The notes under the pieces are model-generated. The model was not told where the DNA came from and did no database searches. It was given only the letters and a program-made list of their open reading frames with translations. Positions 27,550-36,045 of a DNA stretch of 64,000 bases are shown piece after piece (position 1 is the stretch's first letter; every line of letters begins with the position of its first letter). Both the position numbers and the translations under genes were made by a program. Origin of the DNA: Pectinatus cerevisiiphilus (GTDB taxonomy: Bacteria; Bacillota; Negativicutes; Selenomonadales; Selenomonadaceae); contig NZ_SMAA01000006.1 in assembly GCF_004341685.1 (NCBI RefSeq), forward strand, positions 121,510 to 185,509, written 5' to 3'.

Positions 27550-27933
27550 TTAAGAAAATAATTTTCCTATAGATATAATTATTAGAACAAGCACTGCTAT
27601 GGGAATTATAGCCATAACAATTAATATCAAAGGAGCTTTTTCTATTATCAGGTCGGCTTTATCGCAACATGTACTTTTGACGTCTTTTGGTAAAAGACCG
27701 ATTACAACAGTCAGTACGGCTGATCCCAAAACAGCGTCATCTAAAAAACCGGCAATAGGGATACTATCTGGTATAAAATCGATAGGGCTCACAATGTATA
27801 AAATGACAAAAAGGATAAGCCCCTTTTGATATTTTGGTGTAGATTTACTAAATATTGCCAGTAACAACACTAATAAATTGTAACCACATTTTTTAAAAAT
27901 AAAGGGGAATCTAGTTTTTCCTCTTCCCAGCAT
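27550..27933 (-). CDS. DUF1232 (YkvA-type) membrane protein
   Basis: 127 residues. The DUF1232 core is FVILYIVSPIDFIPDSIPIAGFLDDAVLG (about residues 43-71), found in small membrane proteins of unknown role; a C-terminal hydrophobic helix (LILIVMAIIPIAVLVLIIIS) follows. The N-terminus MLGRGKTRFPFIFKK is basic. It lies just upstream of topB on the same strand. No function can be assigned. Confidence 0.82.
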   Translation of the reverse strand: MLGRGKTRFPFIFKKCGYNLLVLLLAIFSKSTPKYQKGLILFVILYIVSPIDFIPDSIPIAGFLDDAVLGSAVLTVVIGLLPKDVKSTCCDKADLIIEKAPLILIVMAIIPIAVLVLIIISIGKLFS

Positions 27934-27978
27934 AATGCATCATCACCCCACAATGGAAAAACCTTATAATACGAGAAT

Positions 27979-29640
27979 TTATTTATAGCTTTTGAAAAAC
28001 CTTTTAGTAAATTCATCAGGATTTTGGGAAATTTGGATATCTGACTCAAACAAACGGTCCCAAGGGAAGTCTATCTTCACAGAGTTGATGCCTAAGAACG
28101 GCATATGTTTTTCTAAAAAGATTTGCACCATTTCTTCTGCATCAGTTTGTGCAGGTCCAGTTTTATCGCCTAGTGAAAGTTTTGTTCCTCTGCCTGGAAA
28201 TATGTTGAGCATTCTGGCAATTGTCTGGCGTACATTGGCCTGGTAAACCCAGTCGTCAACATAGCGTGTCACCAAAAGTTGATTTTTATTTTCAGGACTC
28301 ATACGCAGTGACAACAGACCTTGGGCAACGGCCCATCCCGTACTATTAGTAGCTGTGTTCCAACCAGCATACGAGTTGAGTCTGAACAAAAGATCTTTTT
28401 TCAGCAACGTATCCATAAGCGCATTATCTGCACCATTAGAGAAAGCTATATCGCCAATGGCAACAGGTATTTTAGCATTTAAATAATTTTGAACCATATT
28501 TATAAAGGAATTGGTGTTTGCACGCGGATAAGCAGAATTGACATCTTCACTTGCTTCATAAGTTGTACCACTGACATTGGTATTTACCAGTAAAATCATT
28601 GAAGCACCTTTTATTGAACTGGTAGGGCGTCCGCCTACAAGAGAAATCTCTGAGCGAACTGAATTATCAATAGGTTCATCTGAATAAGAAGGAATCGTCG
28701 CTCCACCGTAACCATCAGCATAAGCGATCGCGACAAATGGTGCGCTGCTGTAAATTTTGTTTATAGCACGCGTTATGAGCAGCAAACCCATTTCGTCTAC
28801 GCCCGGGGCAATAAGAAACTTATCTGAAGATAAGCCTTGTGCCACATTGCTAAGCATAACACGTTCATTATGAGTTTGTGAAAGAGGAGCATTGTCATCG
28901 CAGCCAATTACAAGATAGTTGATGATGTTATTACGGGTTAGTTCAATTAAAGACTTATTGGCATCAAAATTCTTACGTCTTCTTGACATCCAATCATCCA
29001 TTACGTTGCGAGGTATATTTTGACGAAATTGCAACATTTGTTTTTCTTCATTGTTTGTAAGACCTTGCGAAATGTCTTTATCAAGTAATGCTGTATATTG
29101 GAAGATACTATCACCATAAGTCTGATAATATGATGGTTCTTCTGTTCCTGAAGCTGCAGCATTTTTGGGCGTACGCATTATGGAAGAAAAAACGTATATA
29201 GGAAGATTTGGATAACTCTTATGGATAGAAGCAAAATGGTCGGTTCTTTTTAAAACGGTGTTTCTATCAATATCATGCTTGCGGGATGTTACTAAACTTC
29301 CGTATAGAAACGCATCAGAGGAAATTACCGCTGCATCAGCATCGCGGGCATTGTCTATTACCCATTGGTAGAGTCCATCAGGATCACCAGGTGCTGTGCG
29401 GTTGCCTAAGAGTTGTTCAGGTGGTACTTTTACAACTACGCCCGCCTTTTCGGCCACTGCCGCAGTCTGTTTGTCGGAGATTGGTCGATTATCATGCGGT
29501 ACATATAATATAACTTTGGCCTTTACTTTTTTAGCTGCTGCCGGTGTACTCTGCAGATTTAATACAAATAAAGCGAGCATAACCGCCGCCAGTATCTTTT
29601 TCCAGTAGGGATATTTCAATACTGATAAATAATAATCCAA
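27979..29640 (-). CDS. DUF4127 family protein, probably exported
   Basis: About 553 residues. The N-terminus has Lys residues, a hydrophobic stretch (ILAAVMLALFVLNL) and AAA, consistent with a signal peptide or anchor ending near residue 35. The mature part begins VILYVPHDNRPISD, with DAAVISSDAFLYGSLVTSRKH and VPVAIGDIAFSNGADNAL-like PVAIGDIAFSNG, the DUF4127 pattern. Function is unknown; the HDNRP and DDNAP-type motifs suggest an enzyme fold but no reaction can be named. The TTG at 29640 has GAGGTGG at 6 nt; the frame is open ten codons further upstream. Alone on the minus strand, divergent from infC. Confidence 0.8.
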   Translation of the reverse strand: MDYYLSVLKYPYWKKILAAVMLALFVLNLQSTPAAAKKVKAKVILYVPHDNRPISDKQTAAVAEKAGVVVKVPPEQLLGNRTAPGDPDGLYQWVIDNARDADAAVISSDAFLYGSLVTSRKHDIDRNTVLKRTDHFASIHKSYPNLPIYVFSSIMRTPKNAAASGTEEPSYYQTYGDSIFQYTALLDKDISQGLTNNEEKQMLQFRQNIPRNVMDDWMSRRRKNFDANKSLIELTRNNIINYLVIGCDDNAPLSQTHNERVMLSNVAQGLSSDKFLIAPGVDEMGLLLITRAINKIYSSAPFVAIAYADGYGGATIPSYSDEPIDNSVRSEISLVGGRPTSSIKGASMILLVNTNVSGTTYEASEDVNSAYPRANTNSFINMVQNYLNAKIPVAIGDIAFSNGADNALMDTLLKKDLLFRLNSYAGWNTATNSTGWAVAQGLLSLRMSPENKNQLLVTRYVDDWVYQANVRQTIARMLNIFPGRGTKLSLGDKTGPAQTDAEEMVQIFLEKHMPFLGINSVKIDFPWDRLFESDIQISQNPDEFTKRFFKSYK

Positions 29641-29844
29641 AAAATCCACCTCAATACTATATTCTTTCAAGTAACTAGAATACCATAAAATATGTTAAAA
29701 ATAAATCAATTGCTTAAAATTTGACACGATAAGCATGTATATATGCAAACTTATACGCTTGTATTTATTAAATCTTTAACAAATATTTTGTTTAGAAAAA
29801 ATATTTATTTGGAAAATTATTTTATTGAGAAATACAAAAGATAT

Positions 29845-29873
29845 TTGACAATACTTTTTTTACATGATATAGT
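29845..29873 (+). promoter_or_regulatory. Promoter of the infC-rpmI-rplT operon
   Basis: TTGACA (29845-29850), 17-bp spacer, TATAGT (29868-29873). A near-consensus vegetative promoter placing transcription start about 15 bp before the leader. Confidence 0.88.
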
Positions 29874-29893
29874 ATATACATTATTTAAGTAGG

Positions 29894-29978
29894 AGCCACC
29901 GCTTCTCACCTGATGATGTGTAGTCAACCGGGTTTAATATTTTGCAGAGAAGAAGGTGGCAGTGTGCCGCCTTTTTTT
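29894..29978 (+). promoter_or_regulatory. infC operon leader with alternative hairpins (L20-leader-like attenuator)
   Basis: GCCACC-g-CTTCTC (29895-29907) can pair with GAGAAG-aa-GGTGGC (29947-29960). The same GGTGGC (29955-29960) can instead pair with GCCGCC (29966-29971), directly followed by T7, forming a terminator. Mutually exclusive folds ahead of infC-rpmI-rplT match the autoregulation known in Firmicutes, where ribosomal protein L20 binds the leader (Rfam L20_leader). The family match is by eye only. Confidence 0.75.
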
Positions 29979-30020
29979 ATTGTCATATGTTATATATTTT
30001 AGTTGTAGAGGTGATTAGAT

Positions 30021-30548
30021 ATTAGTAAAGATACTTTAAGAATTAATGGAGAAATCCGCGTAAGAGAAGTACGTGTGACTGATGTAACTGGCAACCAGCT
30101 GGGCATAATGTCTATAAAAGATGCTCTGGCACGTGCTGAAGAAGCTCATCTTGATTTAGTTGAAGTAGCACCGAAGGGTAAGCCACCGGTATGCCGAATA
30201 ATGGATTTTGGTAAATACCGTTATGAGCAGCAAAAACGTGATAAAGAAACCCGTAAGAAGCAAAAAGTCATAACGATAAAAGAGGTAAAGCTTCGTCCTA
30301 ACATCGAACAGCATGATTTCGATGTGAAAGCCAAAAATGCTTTACGTTTTATAAATGATGGTAATAAGGTCAAGGTCACGATTATGTTTCGCGGCAGAGA
30401 ATTGTCGCATCCAGAACTTGGCCGTGAATTGCTGCTTAAAGTGGCTGACACGCTTTCCGAGTCTGTTACAGTGGAACGCATGCCGAAACTTGAAGGCAAA
30501 AATATGATCATGATTATAGCACCAAAGCAGATTAAGGGAGGAAATTAA
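30021..30548 (+). CDS. infC: Translation initiation factor IF-3
   Basis: 175 residues read from an ATT start: (I/M)[20 protein letters not shown], then [30 protein letters not shown] and [16 protein letters not shown]. The IF-3 N-domain, linker helix and C-domain are all present. AGAGGTG lies 7 nt before ATT. Rare ATT/ATA starts are a known hallmark of infC, used because IF-3 itself discriminates against them. A GTG at 30075 would remove conserved residues. First gene of infC-rpmI-rplT; rpmI follows 2 bp later. Confidence 0.95.
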   Translation: MSKDTLRINGEIRVREVRVTDVTGNQLGIMSIKDALARAEEAHLDLVEVAPKGKPPVCRIMDFGKYRYEQQKRDKETRKKQKVITIKEVKLRPNIEQHDFDVKAKNALRFINDGNKVKVTIMFRGRELSHPELGRELLLKVADTLSESVTVERMPKLEGKNMIMIIAPKQIKGGN

Positions 30549-30550
30549 TA

Positions 30551-30748
30551 ATGCCAAAAATGAAAACACGCCGTGCGGCAGCAAAACGTTTCACTGCGAC
30601 CGGTACAGGCGAATATAAACGCAATAAATCTTTTAAAAGCCATATATTGGAAAAAAAGTCACCTAAACGCAAACGCAATCTTAGAAAAGCTGCCATCATT
30701 ACATCAGCTGACCATAGACGCGTTCGCAGAATGCTTCCATATGCTTAA
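30551..30748 (+). CDS. rpmI: Ribosomal protein bL35
   Basis: 65 residues, [20 protein letters not shown] at the start and a very basic composition, ending [10 protein letters not shown]. Standard L35. GGGAGG SD before ATG, 2 bp after infC. Structural protein of the large ribosomal subunit. Confidence 0.97.
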   Translation: MPKMKTRRAAAKRFTATGTGEYKRNKSFKSHILEKKSPKRKRNLRKAAIITSADHRRVRRMLPYA

Positions 30749-30772
30749 TAGAAAATTTCGGGAGGAATATAG

Positions 30773-31126
30773 ATGCCAAGAGTAAAAACAGGCGTTACGG
30801 CGCATGCACGTCATAAAAAAATCTTAAAGTTAGCCAAAGGATATAAAGGGTCAAAAAGTAAGCAGTTTAAAAAAGCAAATGAAACTGTAATGAAAGCCTT
30901 GTATTATGCAAGAAGAGATCGTCGCGCCAAAAAAGGTAATTTCCGTAAATTGTGGATTGCTCGTATTAATGCAGCTTCCCGCATCAATGGTATTTCCTAT
31001 AGCCGTTTAATTTATGGGCTTACTAAAGCAAATGTTGAAGTAAACCGCAAAATGCTTGCCGATTTAGCGATTAATGATGCTGCGGCATTTACAAAATTGG
31101 TTGCTGTTGCAAAAGAAAATCAGTAA
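30773..31126 (+). CDS. rplT: Ribosomal protein bL20
   Basis: 117 residues: [36 protein letters not shown], and the C-terminal [19 protein letters not shown] domain. Assembly protein of the 50S subunit and, in Firmicutes, the likely repressor acting on the leader described upstream. CGGGAGG SD. Ends at a strong terminator. Confidence 0.97.
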   Translation: MPRVKTGVTAHARHKKILKLAKGYKGSKSKQFKKANETVMKALYYARRDRRAKKGNFRKLWIARINAASRINGISYSRLIYGLTKANVEVNRKMLADLAINDAAAFTKLVAVAKENQ

Positions 31127-31142
31127 AATAATATTGAATGAG

Positions 31143-31180
31143 AAAGCTGTACATAATTTGAATTATGGCAGCTTTTTTTA
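31143..31180 (+). terminator. Rho-independent terminator of infC-rpmI-rplT
   Basis: AAAGCTG-CATAATT / AATTATG-CAGCTTT stem with TG loop and small internal bulges, followed by T7. 17 bp after rplT. Confidence 0.88.
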
Positions 31181-31209
31181 TAAGATTTAAATAAGAGGTG
31201 TGTGAGTTT

Positions 31210-32448
31210 ATGACATTGATAAATGAAAATTATTTAAAATTGCAGGGAAGCTATTTATTTGCTGAAATAGCGCGTAGAGTCAGTGCTTTTAAAAAAGAAA
31301 ATCCATCAGCTGATGTAATCAGTCTAGGGATAGGTGATGTCACACAACCATTGGCACCGACAGTGATCGACGCACTGCATAAAGCTGTAGACGAGATGGC
31401 TGATGCTAAAACTTTTCGCGGATACGGCCCGGAACAGGGGTATGCTTTTTTACGTGAAGCCATTGTACGGACAATATATGCCCCACGCGGTGCCCAGATA
31501 GCTGCTGATGAAATCTTTGTGAGCGATGGAGCCAAAAGTGATTGTGGTAACATTCAGGAAATTTTTGGTAACGATAATATCATAGCGATAACAGACCCTG
31601 TTTATCCGGTATACTTGGATACGAATGTCATGGCAGGAAGAACTGGTTTTTACAAGGAAGCCACTGGCATTTTTGAAAAAGTGGTATATATGCCATGTAC
31701 GGCAGAAAATGATTTTGTTCCAGAATTTCCTAAAGAACATGTTGATATGATCTATATATGTTGTCCTAATAATCCTACTGGTACTACTTTGTCTAAGAAA
31801 CAGCTGGCGGAATGGGTGCAATACGCAAAAACAAACAATGCTATTATTTTGTATGATGCTGCTTATTCTTATTATATTACCCAAAGTGATGTACCGAGAA
31901 CTATTTATGAAATCGACGGAGCACGTGATGTTGCTATAGAATTTAGGTCTTTTTCCAAAACTGCTGGTTTTACAGGAATGCGTTGCGGTTATACGGTCAT
32001 TCCTAAAACTGTGTTTGGTTATACTAAGAGTGGTAAGAAACAGGCACTTAACCCTCTATGGAACCGCCGCCATACTACAAAATTCAATGGTACAGCTTAT
32101 ATTGTCCAACGCGCAGCTGAAGCAGTATTGAGTCCTGAAGGACAAAAACAAATAATGGAAACCATTAATTATTATATGGATAATGCCTTGACGATACGCA
32201 AAGGGCTCGATGATGTAGGTATAAAATATTTTGGCGGGATTAATGCACCTTATATTTGGTTGAAAGCACCAAATGGAATGAAATCATGGGAATTTTTTGA
32301 CAAGCTTCTGCATGAAGCAAATATTGTTGGTACTCCCGGTGCAGGTTTTGGCCCTTCGGGTGAAGGTTATTTCCGTCTTACTGCTTTTGGCGATAAGGAA
32401 AATACCTTAAAAGCCGTAAATCGTATTAAAACAAATTTGAAAATTTGA
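31210..32448 (+). CDS. dapL: LL-diaminopimelate aminotransferase
   Basis: 412 residues of the DapL subgroup of class I aminotransferases: [20 protein letters not shown] start, [46 protein letters not shown], and the PLP Lys in [19 protein letters not shown]. It makes LL-DAP directly from tetrahydrodipicolinate for lysine and peptidoglycan, bypassing the acylated intermediates. The ATG at 31210 has GAGGTG upstream; a GTG at 31198 overlaps the SD. Monocistronic. Confidence 0.96.
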   Translation: MTLINENYLKLQGSYLFAEIARRVSAFKKENPSADVISLGIGDVTQPLAPTVIDALHKAVDEMADAKTFRGYGPEQGYAFLREAIVRTIYAPRGAQIAADEIFVSDGAKSDCGNIQEIFGNDNIIAITDPVYPVYLDTNVMAGRTGFYKEATGIFEKVVYMPCTAENDFVPEFPKEHVDMIYICCPNNPTGTTLSKKQLAEWVQYAKTNNAIILYDAAYSYYITQSDVPRTIYEIDGARDVAIEFRSFSKTAGFTGMRCGYTVIPKTVFGYTKSGKKQALNPLWNRRHTTKFNGTAYIVQRAAEAVLSPEGQKQIMETINYYMDNALTIRKGLDDVGIKYFGGINAPYIWLKAPNGMKSWEFFDKLLHEANIVGTPGAGFGPSGEGYFRLTAFGDKENTLKAVNRIKTNLKI

Positions 32449-32459
32449 GCTGATAAAAT

Positions 32460-32485
32460 GGACAGTCTGTTATTTCAGGCTGTCC
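32460..32485 (+). terminator. Hairpin 3' of dapL
   Basis: GGACAGTCTG / CAGGCTGTCC (10-bp stem with one G-T pair) 12 bp after the dapL stop. It lacks a T tract, so it may be a transcript-stabilising end or a weak terminator. Confidence 0.5.
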
Positions 32486-32634
32486 AGCAATAACCTATTT
32501 ATTAGTAAGCTTTTGTACTATTTTTATCATAGAAGCTATCTTTAAACTTTATAGTTCAGAGATTGTTAAAACTTGTATAGTTTGTAGCAGTCTTTTTTTT
32601 GTATGCTAAACAATATTAGTTGATAAATAAAAGC

Positions 32635-32690
32635 TTGTATCAATAAACAAATTATTGCTTCGATGAGCAAACTATTGCTATAATAAGCAA
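32635..32690. repeat. Three 20-bp-phased dyads upstream of the Fur-family gene (possible operators)
   Basis: Units at 32635 (TTGTA-N6-AACAA), 32655 (TTGCT-N6-AGCAA) and 32675 (TTGCT-N6-AGCAA). Each is 16 bp and begins exactly 20 bp after the previous one, with 4-bp spacers (ATTA, ACTA). They lie 144 bp upstream of the fur-type start. Two helical turns of spacing put all units on one DNA face, as in cooperative operators. The remaining 385-bp gap (32449-32833) shows no ORF. Confidence 0.6.
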
Positions 32691-32833
32691 TGACCTTTTA
32701 TATTGGAATATGGTCTATTTGCACACTTTATATGAAAATCAAAAAATACTTTGTATTATATAATGTTTTTTGGTAAAATAATTAGTTGATAGTACTATTC
32801 ATGGTAGATTACTCAGAGAAAGGGGCTTATATT

Positions 32834-33286
32834 ATGGGTAAAAAAATTACCATTGATGATTTGACGAAAAAATTGCAAAGCCCTCATCATAAAATTACAC
32901 CGCAGCGAAAAGTTGTTTTACAGGTTTTTGTAGAAAACCCTGGAGAACATTTAAGTGCGGAAGACGTTCATTATATTTTACGCGATAAAGGCTATGACAT
33001 CGGTTTGGCTACAGTTTATCGCAGCCTTGAACTCTTATCGGAACTTACAATTTTGCAAAAGAATGATTTTGGTGACGGTTGCCGCCGCTATGAATTAAAT
33101 ACAGCTAATCCTGATGCACATCGACATCATCATTTGATTTGTTTGAAATGTGGTAAAGTGGCTGAATTTGCCGATGACTTATTAGAAGATCTTGAAGTTG
33201 ATATAATGGAAAAAAGCAAGTTTAAGATAATTGACCATCAAGTCACTTTTTATGGATACTGTCATAAATGTCAGGAAAAAGGTTGA
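32834..33286 (+). CDS. Fur-family transcriptional regulator
   Basis: 150 residues. Winged-helix segment HKITPQRKVVLQVFVENPGEHLSAEDVHYILR and GLATVYRSLELLSEL. Metal-site segment DAHRHHHLICLKCGKVAEF, and a second CxxC in YCHKCQEKG, giving the structural Cys4 zinc site. Fur, PerR and Zur cannot be separated safely by eye. The start at 32834 has AAAGGGG at 8 nt; the frame is open 16 codons upstream. It overlaps or touches hemZ, suggesting a link to heme or oxidative stress, the usual PerR/Fur targets. Confidence 0.9.
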   Translation: MGKKITIDDLTKKLQSPHHKITPQRKVVLQVFVENPGEHLSAEDVHYILRDKGYDIGLATVYRSLELLSELTILQKNDFGDGCRRYELNTANPDAHRHHHLICLKCGKVAEFADDLLEDLEVDIMEKSKFKIIDHQVTFYGYCHKCQEKG

Positions 33287-34764
33287 TTGTAAATAAACTC
33301 GTAATCAACAGTGAGAAGGAAATTGTCCATAAAATTATAAAAGAGATTTTCCTTCTGTTTAAAATACGGATAACATCAGATAATCCAGCTGATTACGATA
33401 TGATAGAAATATCTAATTATGTAAAAAATGATGCTGCTTTAACGGTCATTACAGAACTTCGCCTGCTAAAAAATAGTGAAGAAAAATTACGGCAAAGGAC
33501 TGGCACTGCCAATCAGGACGAGAATCCCCGTGCTTCAGAAAACCGCTTGATAAAGCTCAATTTATATTATCTACTGACAGAAGAATTTGGTCAGGTTAAT
33601 GCACCGTGGGGAATATTGCATGGTGTCCGTCCGTCGAAGATTGTGCACCGTTATATCAGTAGTGGAATGAGTCGAGAAAATATTATTAAAAGGCTGGCCG
33701 CTGATTATGCTGTGTCTGCGGAAAAAGCAATATTGCTGACAGACACTTCATATCGTCAGCTACCTATGCTTGCGTCTTCTGATCGGAATACCATAAGTAT
33801 TTATATAGGTATTCCTTTTTGTCTGACACGCTGTTTGTATTGTTCTTTTCCGTCTAATATACTGCCTGCTGATAATGTTATTGAGTCTTTTATGAAGGCA
33901 CTTTATAAGGAAGTACTATCTTTAAAAGAAATTATAAATATTTATAATTTGAAAGTACAAAATATTTATATTGGCGGCGGTACACCGACTAGTTTGCCAG
34001 AAAAATATTTTGCGCGGCTTTTAAAATATGTAAAGGATCTTCGTACCGATGACACCATAGAGTATACAGTGGAAGCGGGGCGCCCTGACTCAATAACAGC
34101 GGGAAAAATCGCTTTGATGCTAAAGCATGCTGTTACAAGACTGAGTGTAAATCCCCAAACAATGCAGGAAAAAACTTTACAGCTCATTGGTCGCAAACAT
34201 ACTCCCCAAGCTATCATAGACGTCTATAATAGCATACGGCGAGCCGGTAAAGTAAAAATAAACATGGATATTATTTTGGGCTTACCGGGAGAATCTGTTG
34301 CTGATGTACATGATACGGTAAGTAAAATCGTCAAGCTGAATCCCGATGATATAACAGTCCATGCTTTAGCTATAAAAAAAGGCTCAAATTTAAAAGATTG
34401 TTTAGCCTCTGTCCATCTACCCGATGATGAAACTGCTTGTGAAATGGCAAGGGAAACGGAAAGTCTGTTATTACAGGCAGGGTATTCGCCTTATTATTTA
34501 TACAGGCAAGGGTATATGAGCGGACAACTTGAAAATACTGGCTATTGCCACCCCGGAGCGGCCAGTACCTATAATATCCAAATAATGAGTGAACGGCAGA
34601 CTATCTTAGGAATAGGTGGTAATGCATCAACTAAGATAGTAGCACCTTCATGCGCATATCTAAAAACTTTATTCAATCCAAAAGATTTGAGAACCTACCT
34701 GCAAAGTGTTGACCGCTATATTGGTCGACGCGTTTCTTTAATGCAGGAAGTTTATGGAAAATAG
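33283..34764 (+). CDS. hemZ: Radical SAM coproporphyrinogen III oxidase-like protein HemZ
   Basis: About 493 residues. The radical SAM cluster motif IPFCLTRCLYCSFPS (CxxxCxxC, about residue 180) is followed by IYIGGGTPTSLP and ILGLPGESVADV, typical of the HemN superfamily. The N-terminal 160-residue extension with APWGILHGVRPSKIVH is specific to HemZ. True HemN activity is not proven for HemZ homologues; some HemN-like proteins are heme chaperones. Start: TTG at 33283 overlaps the fur stop as TTGA with AGGA upstream; an ATG at 33268 lacks an SD. Coupled to the fur gene. Confidence 0.88.
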   Translation: MIVNKLVINSEKEIVHKIIKEIFLLFKIRITSDNPADYDMIEISNYVKNDAALTVITELRLLKNSEEKLRQRTGTANQDENPRASENRLIKLNLYYLLTEEFGQVNAPWGILHGVRPSKIVHRYISSGMSRENIIKRLAADYAVSAEKAILLTDTSYRQLPMLASSDRNTISIYIGIPFCLTRCLYCSFPSNILPADNVIESFMKALYKEVLSLKEIINIYNLKVQNIYIGGGTPTSLPEKYFARLLKYVKDLRTDDTIEYTVEAGRPDSITAGKIALMLKHAVTRLSVNPQTMQEKTLQLIGRKHTPQAIIDVYNSIRRAGKVKINMDIILGLPGESVADVHDTVSKIVKLNPDDITVHALAIKKGSNLKDCLASVHLPDDETACEMARETESLLLQAGYSPYYLYRQGYMSGQLENTGYCHPGAASTYNIQIMSERQTILGIGGNASTKIVAPSCAYLKTLFNPKDLRTYLQSVDRYIGRRVSLMQEVYGK

Positions 34765-34776
34765 GGAGAGATACTT

Positions 34777-36045
34777 ATGCTTACAACTGTCCCACGTGGG
34801 ACTAAAGATATATTGCCTGATACCATACATGAGTGGCTGTATTTGGAAAACAAAATACGTACGCTTTGTGCATTGTATGGATTTAATGAAATCAGGACAC
34901 CTATCTTTGAACATACAGAACTATTTATGCGCGGCATAGGAGAAACTACTGATGTAGTAGAAAAAGAAATGTATACATTTCCCGATAGAGGGGGACGCAG
35001 TATCACATTACGCCCGGAAAATACGGCTTCGGTTGTAAGGGCTTATCTGCAAAATAAATTATATGCCAATGGCAGTATTAATAAATTTTTCTATATCGGT
35101 TCAATGTTTCGCTATGATAAACCGCAAGCTGGCAGGTACCGCGAGTTCCATCAATTTGGCGTGGAAGCCATTGGTGAACAAAGTCCACTGATTGATGCCG
35201 AAGTAATAAGCCTGGGGGATGCTTTATTAAAGGGATTGGGTTTAAAAGATATTCTTTTGAAAATAAATTCAGTAGGTTGTCCTAAATGCCGCCCTGTTTA
35301 TAGAGAAAAATTACAGGCTTTCTTTAAAGATAAATTTGCTGAATTATGTAAGGACTGCCAGTCACGTTATACGCGTAATCCTTTGCGCATACTTGATTGT
35401 AAAAACCCGCATTGTAAGGAATTGGCTGAGGGTGCCCCTGAAATCACGGACTATTTATGTGATGATTGTGCCAGTCATTTCAGTGAACTCCAGGAATCAT
35501 TGACAAACTTAGGAATTGATTTTGTCCTTGATTCACATTTAGTACGCGGCCTTGACTATTATACAAAAACTGCTTTCGAATTTAAATATCTACCGTTAGG
35601 AGCACAAAGTGCTATTTTGGGTGGCGGTCGTTATGACGGCCTTATTGAAGAATGCGGTGGTGATTCTACACCGGCGGTTGGTTTTGCTACCGGTTTAGAA
35701 CGTGTATTATTGGCTCTTGAAACACAAAAACTTTTGCCTGTACAGAATTCTGCCTGCGATGTATTTATTATCGCTTTAGGAAAAAAGGCAGAACAAGCTG
35801 CAATTAAAATTCTTCAGCAGCTACGCAGCAATAATTTATCTGCACTTATGGATTATGCAGGGCGCAGTATGAAATCTCAAATGAAACAAGCCAATAAAAA
35901 TGGTGCAAAATATGCTGTTATCATTGGTGATAATGAATTAGCCACGGCAAATGCAATTGTACGTAATATGAAAGATAGTGAACAGATGGCAGTGCCTTTT
36001 GCTGCATTAATAGATAAGATTATTTTTGAGGTGAATAAACAATAA
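34777..36045 (+). CDS. hisS: Histidyl-tRNA synthetase
   Basis: 422 residues: VPRGTKDILPD start, LRPENTASVVRAY (motif 2 region), FYIGSMFRYDKPQAGRYREFHQFGVEAIG, the histidine-specific LVRGLDYYTKTAFEF, and GGGRYDGLIEECGG, with a C-terminal anticodon domain. It charges tRNA-His. A Cys-rich insertion (CPKCRP ... CKDCQSRYTRNPLRILDCKNPHC ... CDDC) in the middle is as in Firmicutes HisS. GGGAGAG SD. 12 bp after hemZ and overlapping aspS by one base. Confidence 0.97.
   Translation: MLTTVPRGTKDILPDTIHEWLYLENKIRTLCALYGFNEIRTPIFEHTELFMRGIGETTDVVEKEMYTFPDRGGRSITLRPENTASVVRAYLQNKLYANGSINKFFYIGSMFRYDKPQAGRYREFHQFGVEAIGEQSPLIDAEVISLGDALLKGLGLKDILLKINSVGCPKCRPVYREKLQAFFKDKFAELCKDCQSRYTRNPLRILDCKNPHCKELAEGAPEITDYLCDDCASHFSELQESLTNLGIDFVLDSHLVRGLDYYTKTAFEFKYLPLGAQSAILGGGRYDGLIEECGGDSTPAVGFATGLERVLLALETQKLLPVQNSACDVFIIALGKKAEQAAIKILQQLRSNNLSALMDYAGRSMKSQMKQANKNGAKYAVIIGDNELATANAIVRNMKDSEQMAVPFAALIDKIIFEVNKQ

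Noticed and set aside
32449..32833. CRISPR-like array upstream of the Fur-family gene
   Set aside because: The repeats are 16-20 bp, degenerate and with only 4-bp spacers, so they are operator-like dyads rather than a CRISPR.
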